A program made the translations under genes and the position numbers. A stretch of 8,751 bases of DNA. Source: an uncultured Actinomyces sp. GTDB lineage: Bacteria > Actinomycetota > Actinomycetes > Actinomycetales > Actinomycetaceae. The notes under the pieces are model-generated. The model worked only from the letters and a program-made list of their open reading frames with translations. It was not told where the DNA came from and made no database searches. Each line of letters begins with the position of its first letter. The first letter of the stretch is position 1. Location of the stretch: contig CALEXZ010000102.1 of the NCBI GenBank assembly GCA_937926195.1, positions 1 to 8,751 on the forward strand. Direction: 5' to 3'. Positions 1 through 6,484 of the stretch are shown one piece after another.

Positions 1-27
1 CCTCCTGCGGGGTCGCCTCCCGGGGCC

Positions 28-1047
28 TCAGGGCACGACGCGCGCACGCAGGGACTCGCCCCGGTGAAAGACCGGGGGCACCCGGCGTACCTCGTGCTCC
101 GCGCTCGCGCCCGGGCGCAGCTTCGCCGACAGCAGCTCCAGGGCCTCCCGGGTCACCGCCGCGACGTCGGCGTCGTAGTAAGCGTAGTCCAGCGGGGCGT
201 GCGAGGACTCGTCGGGACCGCTGGCGCCGATGAGGGAGACGTCGGTGCCCGGCCGGATGCCGAGCATCATGAGCGCGATGACGGCGTCCTCCCCTGACAC
301 CCCCGGCGCGACGACGTAGGCCTCGGGCGGTGTCCCGGTGGCGAGCAGGCCCTCCAGCCCCGCCCGCATCGCCAGGTACCCGCGGGCGACGTCGACCCTC
401 GTCAGCTCCATCCTGCCCCGGGCGGCCTCGTGGAGCGCGGTGTCGAAGCGACGCAGGAAGCCCATCGACCGGACGTGCTCGGAGGAGGGGCCGATGACCG
501 CTGCCCGGGAGTGGGGGAGGTCCAGCAGGTGGGTGACACACTGGCGCGCGATCTCCTCGAAGTCCGTGTCGATGGCGGTGACGCCCTCGCAGTCGGCGCT
601 CAGACCGATGAAGACCGAGGGAATGCGGGAGCGACGGGCCGTGTCGACCCGGGGGTCCTGCTCAAGCACGTCCATGACGATGAGTCCCTCGCACTGGGCG
701 GAGTCGATGAGGCGACGCATGCTGTCGGCGCCCTCCTCGCTGTTGCTGATGAGCAGCTCGTAGCCGTGGTGGCGGCACTGCCTGGCGAGGGACACGATGT
801 AGCGGTATTGCTTGGGCATGTCGATGTAGTCGTGGTACGGGACCACGAGCCCCAGGACGCCGCTGCGGCGGCTGCGCAGGGCGCGGGCGCTGGCATGGGG
901 CTGGTAGCCGAGCTCCTCCATCGCCGCGATGACGCGGGCCTCCGTGTCGGGGGCGACGAAGCGCTTGCCGCTGAGCACGTAGGAGACGGTGGACTGGGAG
1001 ACACCTGCGGCCGCTGCCACGTCCCGGCTGGTTGGGTAGGAAGACAC
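28..1047 (-). CDS. LacI-family transcriptional repressor, probably controls the divergent sugar-uptake operon
   Basis: 339-residue DNA-binding repressor, the usual length for the family. Residues 5-27 form the LacI helix-turn-helix (PTSRDVAAAAGVSQSTVSYV), followed by the hinge region YQPHASARAL at about 49-58 and a periplasmic-binding-protein-like effector domain from about residue 63 to the end (GVLGLVVP, GLIVMD, PSVFIG, VSLIGASGPDE). The open frame continues 90 codons upstream, but that part is low-complexity Arg-rich sequence copied from the repeats in the control region. A GTG at 1047 has GGAGG six bases before it and puts the helix-turn-helix at the N-terminus, so I chose it. The gene is divergent from the binding-protein/permease/GH31 cluster, and the dyads between them are the likely operators. 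By analogy with such loci the effector is the imported oligosaccharide or a product of it; the ligand cannot be read from sequence. Confidence 0.93.
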   Translation of the reverse strand: MSSYPTSRDVAAAAGVSQSTVSYVLSGKRFVAPDTEARVIAAMEELGYQPHASARALRSRRSGVLGLVVPYHDYIDMPKQYRYIVSLARQCRHHGYELLISNSEEGADSMRRLIDSAQCEGLIVMDVLEQDPRVDTARRSRIPSVFIGLSADCEGVTAIDTDFEEIARQCVTHLLDLPHSRAAVIGPSSEHVRSMGFLRRFDTALHEAARGRMELTRVDVARGYLAMRAGLEGLLATGTPPEAYVVAPGVSGEDAVIALMMLGIRPGTDVSLIGASGPDESSHAPLDYAYYDADVAAVTREALELLSAKLRPGASAEHEVRRVPPVFHRGESLRARVVP

Positions 1048-1053
1048 CTGCTG

Positions 1054-1058
1054 CCTCC
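1054..1058 (-). promoter_or_regulatory. Shine-Dalgarno site that fixes the lacI-family gene start
   Basis: On the minus strand GGAGG lies six bases before the GTG at 1047-1045. No comparable site precedes the first possible start of the longer frame at 1317. This supports a 339-residue protein rather than 429 residues. Confidence 0.8.
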
Positions 1059-1089
1059 GGCTGGTCGAGATGGAGGTCGGAAGACCCTC

Positions 1090-1118
1090 TTGCGGGGCGT
1101 ACCCCACAACGATACGTT
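1090..1118 (+). promoter_or_regulatory. Candidate promoter for the ABC transporter/GH31 operon
   Basis: TTGCGG at 1090-1095 and TACGTT at 1113-1118 are 17 bases apart, fitting a sigma-70-like promoter with an actinobacterial TAnnnT -10 box. Transcription would start near 1125, giving a leader of about 150 bases that carries the tandem repeat and palindrome. I found no better hexamer pair nearer to the gene, but the match is moderate and the -10 box also overlaps a dyad. Confidence 0.33.
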
Positions 1119-1123
1119 TGTTG
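1107..1123. promoter_or_regulatory. Dyad in the divergent control region, possible operator
   Basis: AACG-ATA-CGTT at 1108-1118 is an inverted repeat with a 3-base centre. CAAC at 1107-1110 and GTTG at 1120-1123 form a wider pair around it. The site contains ATACGT, a hexamer that recurs in the repeats at 1193, 1214 and 1226, and it overlaps the candidate -10 box. A repressor here could block transcription of either divergent gene. The shared hexamer is seen; the binding role is inferred. Confidence 0.35.
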
Positions 1124-1143
1124 CACGGCACACAGCGAAGAGG

Positions 1144-1159
1144 CTGGGTGTCATCCCAG
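1144..1159 (+). other. Small leader hairpin
   Basis: CTGGG (1144-1148) and CCCAG (1155-1159) form a 5-bp stem with a 6-base loop. They are enclosed by a wider inverted pair, GTTGCAC (1120-1126) and GTGCAAC (1159-1165). No T-run follows, so it does not look like a terminator. It may be chance structure in GC-rich DNA. Confidence 0.25.
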
Positions 1160-1187
1160 TGCAACATCGCCCCGGCGGGGACCGCGT

Positions 1188-1229
1188 GACGAATACGTGC
1201 GCGCATGCGACGAATACGTGTGCGCATAC
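1188..1229. repeat. Two tandem 21-bp repeats upstream of the sugar-binding-protein gene
   Basis: Units at 1188-1208 and 1209-1229 agree at 19 of 21 positions; both begin GACGAATACGTG and continue GCGCAT after one variable base. A period of 21 bp is two helical turns, so a protein bound to both copies would sit on one face of the DNA. Each unit carries a central CG at the equivalent position, as LacI-type operators do. Two copies without spacers do not make a CRISPR array. Confidence 0.75.
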
Positions 1230-1233
1230 GTAT
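1214..1233. promoter_or_regulatory. Near-perfect 20-bp palindrome, best candidate LacI-type operator
   Basis: ATACGTGTGCGCATACGTAT has 10-base arms that match as inverted repeats at 9 of 10 positions, and the axis falls exactly on a CG step, the usual centre of LacI/GalR operators. It overlaps the second tandem unit and lies 45 bp before the binding-protein start. The first unit holds a weaker version 21 bp upstream. That the adjacent LacI-family protein binds here is inferred from position and symmetry. Confidence 0.6.
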
Positions 1234-1278
1234 CCCTCCCGTACGGCCGACCCCCCGGGGCGAGAGATGGAGCAACGC

Positions 1279-2523
1279 ATGTCCACGTCTTCCCCTCACC
1301 CCCTCACCCGTCGTCACGCCCTGCAGGGAGCCGCCCTGGCTGCCGCCGCCCTCCCGCTCGCCGCCTGCGGCTCCGACTCCGGCGGCTCCTCCGGGGACGT
1401 CACCTCCCTGACGGTCCTCGACTACTACGCCGACGATCCCGACAAGGGCATCTTCCAGACGGCGCTCGAGGCCGCCGCCGACAAGGCGGGGGTGACGATC
1501 AAGCGCGAGGCGGTGCAGGGCACGGCCCTCATCCAGAAGGTGCTGCAGATGAGCTCGTCGAAGACGCTGCCCGACCTGCTCATGCTCGACAACCCCGACC
1601 TCCAGCAGATCGCCGCCACCGGCGCGCTGGCCCCGCTGTCGAGCCTGGGCTTCTCCGCCGACGGCTTCATCGACGGCTTCGTGGGGGCGGGCACCTACGA
1701 CGGCGAGCTCTACGCCATGGGCCCGTGCGCCAACACGCTCGGCCTGTACTACGACCAGGACGCCTTCACCGAGGCCGGCCTCGCGGTGCCCACCACCTGG
1801 GACGAGCTGAGGACCGCCGCCCAGACCCTCACCAGCGGTGAGCGCTACGGCATCGCCTTCTGTGCCAAGGCCTCCTACGAGGGCTCCTGGCAGTTCCTGC
1901 CCTTCTTCTGGTCCGCCGGCGCCGACGAGACCGACATCGCCACCCAGAAGGCCGCCGACGCGCTCCAGCTGTGGGTCGACCTCGTGAGCAACGGCTGGGC
2001 CTCCCAGAGCGTGCTCAACTGGAACCAGGCCGAGGTCGGCGAGCAGTTCACCTCCGGCAAGGCGGCCATGGTCATCGACGGGCCGTGGCTGACCACCACC
2101 TTCGATCGCTCGGACGTCAACTGGGCGGTGGCCGAGATCCCCGCGCCCAAGGCCGGAGACACCTCCGTCTCACCGCTGGGCGGCGAGCTGTGGTCGATTC
2201 CCCAGACCGGCGACGCCGCGCGCCAGGCCAAGGCCATGGAGGTCCTGACCAACCTGCTCAGCGACGACTCGATCCTCGACCTCAACACCCAGCGCTACAC
2301 GATCCCGACGAAGAAGGCCGTCGACGCCGACTACGTGGCCGCGCTGCCGCAGATGGACTCCCTCGTCACCGCCGTCAACAACGGCCGCTCGCGCACCGCC
2401 CTGCTCGGTGAGAACTGGCCCAAGACCGCCGAGGCCCTCTACAACGCCGTCCAGTCCGCGCTCACCGGCCAGGCGCAGCCCCTGGCGGCCCTGGAGACCG
2501 CCAAGGCGGACTTCCTGTCCTGA
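1279..2523 (+). CDS. ABC transporter sugar-binding lipoprotein (family 1 extracellular solute-binding protein)
   Basis: 414-residue substrate-binding lipoprotein that would capture an oligosaccharide outside the membrane and hand it to the permeases downstream. The N-terminus has a Tat-like twin-arginine stretch (TRRHALQ, residues 10-16), a hydrophobic core, and a lipobox LAAC that places the lipidated cysteine at residue 30, followed by a Gly/Ser linker. The later motif FTSGKAAMVIDGPW (257-270) is characteristic of the SBP_bac_1 group. I chose ATG 1279 because GGAG at 1269-1272 lies six bases upstream; ATG 1267 is in frame and would add only four residues. It is the first gene of the cluster, divergent from the LacI-family gene. 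The substrate is inferred from the GH31 gene: an alpha-xyloside, though another alpha-glucan fragment is possible. Confidence 0.93.
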   Translation: MSTSSPHPLTRRHALQGAALAAAALPLAACGSDSGGSSGDVTSLTVLDYYADDPDKGIFQTALEAAADKAGVTIKREAVQGTALIQKVLQMSSSKTLPDLLMLDNPDLQQIAATGALAPLSSLGFSADGFIDGFVGAGTYDGELYAMGPCANTLGLYYDQDAFTEAGLAVPTTWDELRTAAQTLTSGERYGIAFCAKASYEGSWQFLPFFWSAGADETDIATQKAADALQLWVDLVSNGWASQSVLNWNQAEVGEQFTSGKAAMVIDGPWLTTTFDRSDVNWAVAEIPAPKAGDTSVSPLGGELWSIPQTGDAARQAKAMEVLTNLLSDDSILDLNTQRYTIPTKKAVDADYVAALPQMDSLVTAVNNGRSRTALLGENWPKTAEALYNAVQSALTGQAQPLAALETAKADFLS

Positions 2524-2536
2524 GTCCGACGTCGCA

Positions 2537-2564
2537 GCGCCCGGTGCCGCTTGAGCCCGGGCGC
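2537..2564 (+). other. Intergenic GC hairpin between binding-protein and permease genes
   Basis: GCGCCCGG (2537-2544) and CCGGGCGC (2557-2564) form a perfect 8-bp stem with a 12-base loop, 13 bases after the binding-protein stop codon. There is no T-run. In maltose-type operons a structure here protects the upstream mRNA or reduces read-through, so that the binding protein is made in excess over the permeases. That role is inferred by analogy. Confidence 0.5.
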
Positions 2565-2587
2565 CGCGGGTCGCAAGGAGCGTGATG

Positions 2588-3502
2588 ATGACCCCGGCAC
2601 CCCAGACGCCCGCCCGCCGGGCCGCACGGCGCAAGGAGGAGCTGGCCACATGGGCCTTCCTCGCCCCGGCACTGGCCTTCCTCCTACTGTTCTTCGGCTA
2701 CCCCGTGGTCAAGAACGTGACGATGAGCCTCCAGGAGTACACCACCAGGACCTTCTACACCGGCGAGGCCCCCTGGGTCGGTCTCGACAACTACGTCGCG
2801 GTGGTGCGCTCCTCGGTGTTCAGCACGGCGATGCTCAACACCCTCCTGTTCACCGTCGGCTCGATCCTCGGCCAGTTCACCATCGGCCTGGCGCTGGCCG
2901 TGTTCTTCAAGAACAGGTTCCCCCTCAGCGGGGTCCTGCGCTCGCTCATGCTGCTGCCGTGGCTGCTGCCGATGATCGTCTCCAGCGCCATCTGGAAGTG
3001 GATGCTGGACCAGGACAGCGGCGTCATCAACGAGGTCCTCGGCGTCGTGGGCGTCGGCCACGTGCCCTGGCTCACGAGCCCGAACGTGGCCCTCGTCGCT
3101 GTCGTCATCGTCAACATCTGGCTGGGCATCCCCTTCAACATGACAATCCTCTACAGCGGCCTGCAAGACATCCCCGACGAGCTCTACGAGGCCGCCGCGC
3201 TCGACGGCGCCGTCGGCTGGAGGGCCTTCCTCCACGTCACCTGGCCGCTGCTGCGCCCCGTCGTCGGCGTCGTGCTGGTGCTGGGCGTCGTCTACACCCT
3301 CAAGGCGCTCGACATCATCCTCGGCCTGACCGACGGCGGCCCGGCCAACGCCACCGTCACCCTCGCGACCCAGTCCTACAAGCTGTCCTTTGCCAACTTC
3401 GAGTTCGGGCAGGGGGCGGCGCTGGGCAACATCCTCGTCGTCATCTCCCTCGTCTTCGCCCTGGTCTATCTCAGGACGAGCCGCGCCGGGCAGGGAGAGT
3501 GA
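2588..3502 (+). CDS. ABC transporter permease, MalF type
   Basis: 304-residue inner-membrane permease of a carbohydrate ABC importer. A basic N-terminus (RRAARRKEE) precedes about six membrane segments, near residues 21-40, 80-106, 115-135, 166-187, 222-240 and 278-297. The cytoplasmic loop that docks the ATPase is clear: EAAALDGA at 201-208, followed by TWPLLRP. GTG 2582 and ATG 2585 are also in frame. ATG 2588 sits seven bases after AAGGAG (2575-2580), the best spacing, but the choice changes only two residues. The gene lies 64 bases after the binding-protein gene and five bases before the second permease, so the two permeases are almost certainly co-transcribed and form a heterodimer. Confidence 0.93.
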   Translation: MTPAPQTPARRAARRKEELATWAFLAPALAFLLLFFGYPVVKNVTMSLQEYTTRTFYTGEAPWVGLDNYVAVVRSSVFSTAMLNTLLFTVGSILGQFTIGLALAVFFKNRFPLSGVLRSLMLLPWLLPMIVSSAIWKWMLDQDSGVINEVLGVVGVGHVPWLTSPNVALVAVVIVNIWLGIPFNMTILYSGLQDIPDELYEAAALDGAVGWRAFLHVTWPLLRPVVGVVLVLGVVYTLKALDIILGLTDGGPANATVTLATQSYKLSFANFEFGQGAALGNILVVISLVFALVYLRTSRAGQGE

Positions 3503-3507
3503 CGGAC

Positions 3508-4326
3508 ATGAAGCGCACCCGCCTGCACCGCCCGGTCCACACGCTCCTGGGACTGGTGTTCCTCGCCCTCATGCTGTTCCCGGTCTACTGGATGGTCAAC
3601 GCCTCCCTCCAGCCCGGAGTGGCGACCGTCGACCTCGACTGGTTCCCGGTGAGAGCGAGCCTGGAGGGCTACCGCAACGCCGTCGCCAGCCAGGGCGCCA
3701 ACCTCGCCAGGAGCCTCGTCGTGGCCCTCGGGGCCGTCCTCGTCAGCCTCGCCGTCGCCACCCCGGCCGCCTACGCGCTGTCGCTTTTGCGCGTCCGGGG
3801 CACCGGGGCGGTCATGTTCGCCCTGCTGCTGAGCCAGATGATCCCCGGCATCGTCATCGCCAACGCGCTGTACAGCGCCTACAACGACCTGGGGGTGCTC
3901 AACACGACCCTGGGGCTCGTCCTCGCCGACTCCGCCCTGGGCATCCCCTTCTCCATCCTCATCATCCAGGCCTTCATGCGGGCCATCCCCGTGTCGCTGC
4001 TGGAGGCGGCCAGGGTCGACGGTGCCGGGCGCCTGCGCACCTTCTTCTCGATCGTGCTGCCGCTGAGCCGCAACGCGCTCATCACCGCCGCCCTGTTCAG
4101 CTTCCTCTTCGCCTGGAGCGACTTCTTGTTCGCCCTCACCCTGAGCTCAAGCTCTGAGGCCAAGCCGGTGACCCTGGGCATCTACCAGTTCATCGGCGGC
4201 TACGTCGCGGACTGGGGTTCCGTCATGGCGACGGCGACGATGGCCTCGCTGCCCGCGGCGGTGCTGCTCGTCGTGGCCCAGAAGTACGTGGCGGCGGGAG
4301 CCACCGGCGGGGCCGTCAAGGCCTGA
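3508..4326 (+). CDS. ABC transporter permease, MalG type
   Basis: 272-residue partner of the upstream permease. It has about six membrane segments (near 11-31, 69-92, 102-125, 133-156, 188-208, 236-262). The ATPase-coupling loop EAARVDGAGRLRTFFSIVLP begins at residue 166. The WSDFLFAL signature (203-210) and the C-terminal QKYVAAGATGGAVKA are typical of the MalG group. A GTG at 3499 overlaps the preceding stop codon in frame, but only one base separates it from the ribosome binding site. ATG 3508, ten bases after GGGAG, is preferred. No ATPase gene follows; actinobacterial sugar importers of this type usually share one ATPase (MsiK) encoded elsewhere, so its absence does not argue against function. 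Confidence 0.93.
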   Translation: MKRTRLHRPVHTLLGLVFLALMLFPVYWMVNASLQPGVATVDLDWFPVRASLEGYRNAVASQGANLARSLVVALGAVLVSLAVATPAAYALSLLRVRGTGAVMFALLLSQMIPGIVIANALYSAYNDLGVLNTTLGLVLADSALGIPFSILIIQAFMRAIPVSLLEAARVDGAGRLRTFFSIVLPLSRNALITAALFSFLFAWSDFLFALTLSSSSEAKPVTLGIYQFIGGYVADWGSVMATATMASLPAAVLLVVAQKYVAAGATGGAVKA

Positions 4327-4410
4327 GCCAGGCACCCGCGCCCCGGGCCGGGCGGCCACGGCACGTCGACATCATCCACACCCCTGTCAGGAGCAAAGGA
4401 GCCTGTCTTG

Positions 4411-6411
4411 ATGGAATACATAGAGATCCCCGACGGGGTCGAGATCCGGCACGCGCACGAGGTGCTCAGGATCGAGCAGTGGGGGCGCAGCTCCGTGCGC
4501 GTGCGCGCCGCCCAGCACCAGATCCCCGCCTCCGACGTCGGGGCCCTGGAGGAGCGGCCTGCGGGGCTGGGCCCGGCCGCGGTGAGCGAGACCGACGACG
4601 GCACCCTGCGCCTGGTCGCCGGCGGCCTGACGGTCGAGGCGTGGACCGACGCGGGCGACGGCAAGCCGACCGTCATGCTCCGCTTCCTGCGCACCTCCGA
4701 CGGCAGCGAGCTGCTTGCCGAGCAGCGCGAGCACTTCTGGTGGCCGGGCGCGCGCGTCTTCTACGGGCAGCGCTCGGGCCTGTACGAGATCCACCAGCAG
4801 TTCAAGGCCTACGAGGGCGAGCGCGTCTACGGCCTGGGCCAGCACCAGCACGGCCGTCTCGACCACAAGGGGCTGGTGGTCGACCTCATCCAGCGCAACA
4901 CCGAGGTGTCCATCCCCTTCTACCTGTCCAGCCGCGGATACGGGTTCCTGTGGAACAACCCCGCCGTCGGCCGTGTCGAGCTGGCCGACAACGCGACCCG
5001 GTGGGTGGCCGACGCCGCCCCCGCCCTCGACTACTGGGTGACCGCCGGGGACACGCCCCGTGACATCCTGGCGAGCTACGCCGACGCCGTCGGCCACCCG
5101 CCCCAGCTGCCCGAGTGGGCCTCGGGCTTCTGGCAGTGCAAGCTGCGCTACCTGGGCCAGGAGGAGATCCTGGAGGTCGCCCGCGAGCACCGGCGCCGGG
5201 GGCTGCCGCTGTCGGTCATCGTCACCGACTTCTTCCACTGGACCGCCATGGGCGACTACACCTTCGACCCGCAGGAGTACCCGGACCCGGCGGCGATGAT
5301 GGCCGAGCTCGACGAGCTCGGGGTGCGCCTTATGGTCTCCGTCTGGCCGACGATCTCACCGCTGTCGAGCAACTACGACGAGATGGTGAGCCGGGGCCTG
5401 CTCGTCGGCACGGACCAGGGCGTGGAGTTCCATCAGGCCATCCACGACAAGAAGATGCCGCGGGACCTGCCGGTCGCCTTCTACGACCCGACCAACCCGC
5501 GGGCGCGGGACTACCTGTGGCGGACCATCAAGCGCAACTACTACGACCTGGGGGTGAGGGTGTGGTGGCTCGACGCCTGCGAGCCCGAGCTCAACCCCGG
5601 CCACCCCAAGAACCTGTCCTTCTACTCGGGGCCGGGCGCCGCGGTCGCCAACACCTACCCGCGTGACAACGCCCGGACCTTCTCCGAGGGCATGGCTGCT
5701 GAGGGCGAGTCGCCCACGGTGCTGCTGTGCCGGTCCGCATGGGCCGGGCAGGCCAGGTACGGCGCGGCCGTCTGGTCCGGGGACATCCCCCCGACCTGGG
5801 ACTCGCTGGCACGCCAGATCCGGGCCGGGCTGAGCATCGGCATGTCCGGCATCCCCTGGTGGACGAGCGACATCGGCGGCTTCCACGGCGGCGACCCCTC
5901 CGACGAGGCCTACCGCGAGCTGTACGCGCGCTGGTTCGCCTTCGGGGCCTACTGCCCGCTGTTCCGCCTCCACGGGCACCGCGACCCGCGCGGCGAGCTC
6001 GGCTCACCGCTGAGCGGGGGCCCCAACGAGGTCTGGAGCTACGGGGAGCGCTGCCTGGAGGTCTCGCGCGAGCACATGGCCCTGCGCGAGCGCCTGCGCC
6101 CCTACATCGGCCGGGTCATGCAGGAGGCCGCCGAGCACGGCACCCCCGCCATGCGCTCGCTGTTCCTGGAGTTCCCCGAGGACGAGCGCTGCTGGGACGT
6201 CGAGGACGAGTTCCTGCTGGGGAGCGACCTGCTCGTCGTCCCGGTGACCGAGCCCGGGGTCACGCGCACCTCGGCCTACCTGCCGGCGGGGGCGCGCTGG
6301 GTCGAGATCCACACGGGCGAGGTCTACGACGGCGGCCGGACGGTGAGCGTCGACGCGCCCCACGAGTACATCCCGGCCTTCCGCCGCGAGGGCGCCGACA
6401 TCGGGGTGTGA
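4411..6411 (+). CDS. Glycoside hydrolase family 31, probable intracellular alpha-xylosidase
   Basis: 666-residue retaining glycosidase predicted to release alpha-linked xylose (EC 3.2.1.177 activity is the best guess). An N-terminal beta-sandwich region (about 1-230) precedes the catalytic barrel, which opens at WASGFWQCKLRY (236-247) and continues through TDFFHWTAMGDYTFDP (from 272). The nucleophile is Asp388 in WWLDACEPE and the acid/base is Asp458 in WSGDIPPTW, 70 residues apart as expected for GH31. DIGGF (Asp487) and FRLHGHRD (His521) complete the active site. The EPE-type nucleophile context and FFHWT motif resemble bacterial alpha-xylosidases rather than the WxDMNE alpha-glucosidases. 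There is no signal peptide, so it acts on imported sugar. ATG 4411 lies nine bases after AAAGGAG; TTG 4408 is possible. The gene is 84 bases after the permease and probably in its operon. Alpha-glucosidase or transglucosidase activity cannot be excluded. Confidence 0.88.
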   Translation: MEYIEIPDGVEIRHAHEVLRIEQWGRSSVRVRAAQHQIPASDVGALEERPAGLGPAAVSETDDGTLRLVAGGLTVEAWTDAGDGKPTVMLRFLRTSDGSELLAEQREHFWWPGARVFYGQRSGLYEIHQQFKAYEGERVYGLGQHQHGRLDHKGLVVDLIQRNTEVSIPFYLSSRGYGFLWNNPAVGRVELADNATRWVADAAPALDYWVTAGDTPRDILASYADAVGHPPQLPEWASGFWQCKLRYLGQEEILEVAREHRRRGLPLSVIVTDFFHWTAMGDYTFDPQEYPDPAAMMAELDELGVRLMVSVWPTISPLSSNYDEMVSRGLLVGTDQGVEFHQAIHDKKMPRDLPVAFYDPTNPRARDYLWRTIKRNYYDLGVRVWWLDACEPELNPGHPKNLSFYSGPGAAVANTYPRDNARTFSEGMAAEGESPTVLLCRSAWAGQARYGAAVWSGDIPPTWDSLARQIRAGLSIGMSGIPWWTSDIGGFHGGDPSDEAYRELYARWFAFGAYCPLFRLHGHRDPRGELGSPLSGGPNEVWSYGERCLEVSREHMALRERLRPYIGRVMQEAAEHGTPAMRSLFLEFPEDERCWDVEDEFLLGSDLLVVPVTEPGVTRTSAYLPAGARWVEIHTGEVYDGGRTVSVDAPHEYIPAFRREGADIGV

Positions 6412-6431
6412 GAGGCCCCTGCCCGGGCCGT

Positions 6432-6473
6432 GCTCCGGCTGGGCGCCGAGGTCGGTCGGCGCCCAGCCGGAGC
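6432..6473. terminator. Strong stem-loop between convergent genes, probable bidirectional terminator
   Basis: GCTCCGGCTGGGCGCCGA (6432-6449) pairs perfectly with 6456-6473, giving an 18-bp stem with a 6-base loop (GGTCGG). It starts 20 bases after the GH31 stop codon and ends 11 bases before the ROK stop codon, and it reads the same from both sides. Neither side has a T-run, which is common for terminators in GC-rich actinobacteria. Confidence 0.8.
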
Positions 6474-6484
6474 TCGGTCCGGGC

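Noticed and set aside
1..27. Possible terminator or gene end downstream of the LacI-family gene
   Set aside because: Too short to judge; CCTCCTG and CCTCCCGGGG do not form a convincing stem within the window.
1188..1229. Possible CRISPR-like repeat
   Set aside because: Only two directly abutting units with no spacers, in a promoter region; operator repeats fit better.
430..2523. Long plus-strand open frame of 697 codons that ends with the binding protein
   Set aside because: Codons before 1279 are antisense to the LacI-family gene and show no domain; the lipoprotein signal and ribosome binding site place the start at 1279.
3499..3507. GTG start for the second permease overlapping the first permease's stop codon
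   Set aside because: In frame and attractive for translational coupling, but the ribosome binding site would be only one base away; ATG 3508 has usable spacing.
2551..4326. 591-codon open frame suggesting a fused permease
   Set aside because: Its first half is an out-of-frame, Arg/Pro-rich shadow of the first permease. Only the part from 3508 resembles a protein family, and it has its own start site.
4333..4365. GC-rich stretch after the second permease as a terminator
   Set aside because: Only imperfect, competing pairings could be drawn, and no T-run follows; GH31 is more likely in the same transcript.
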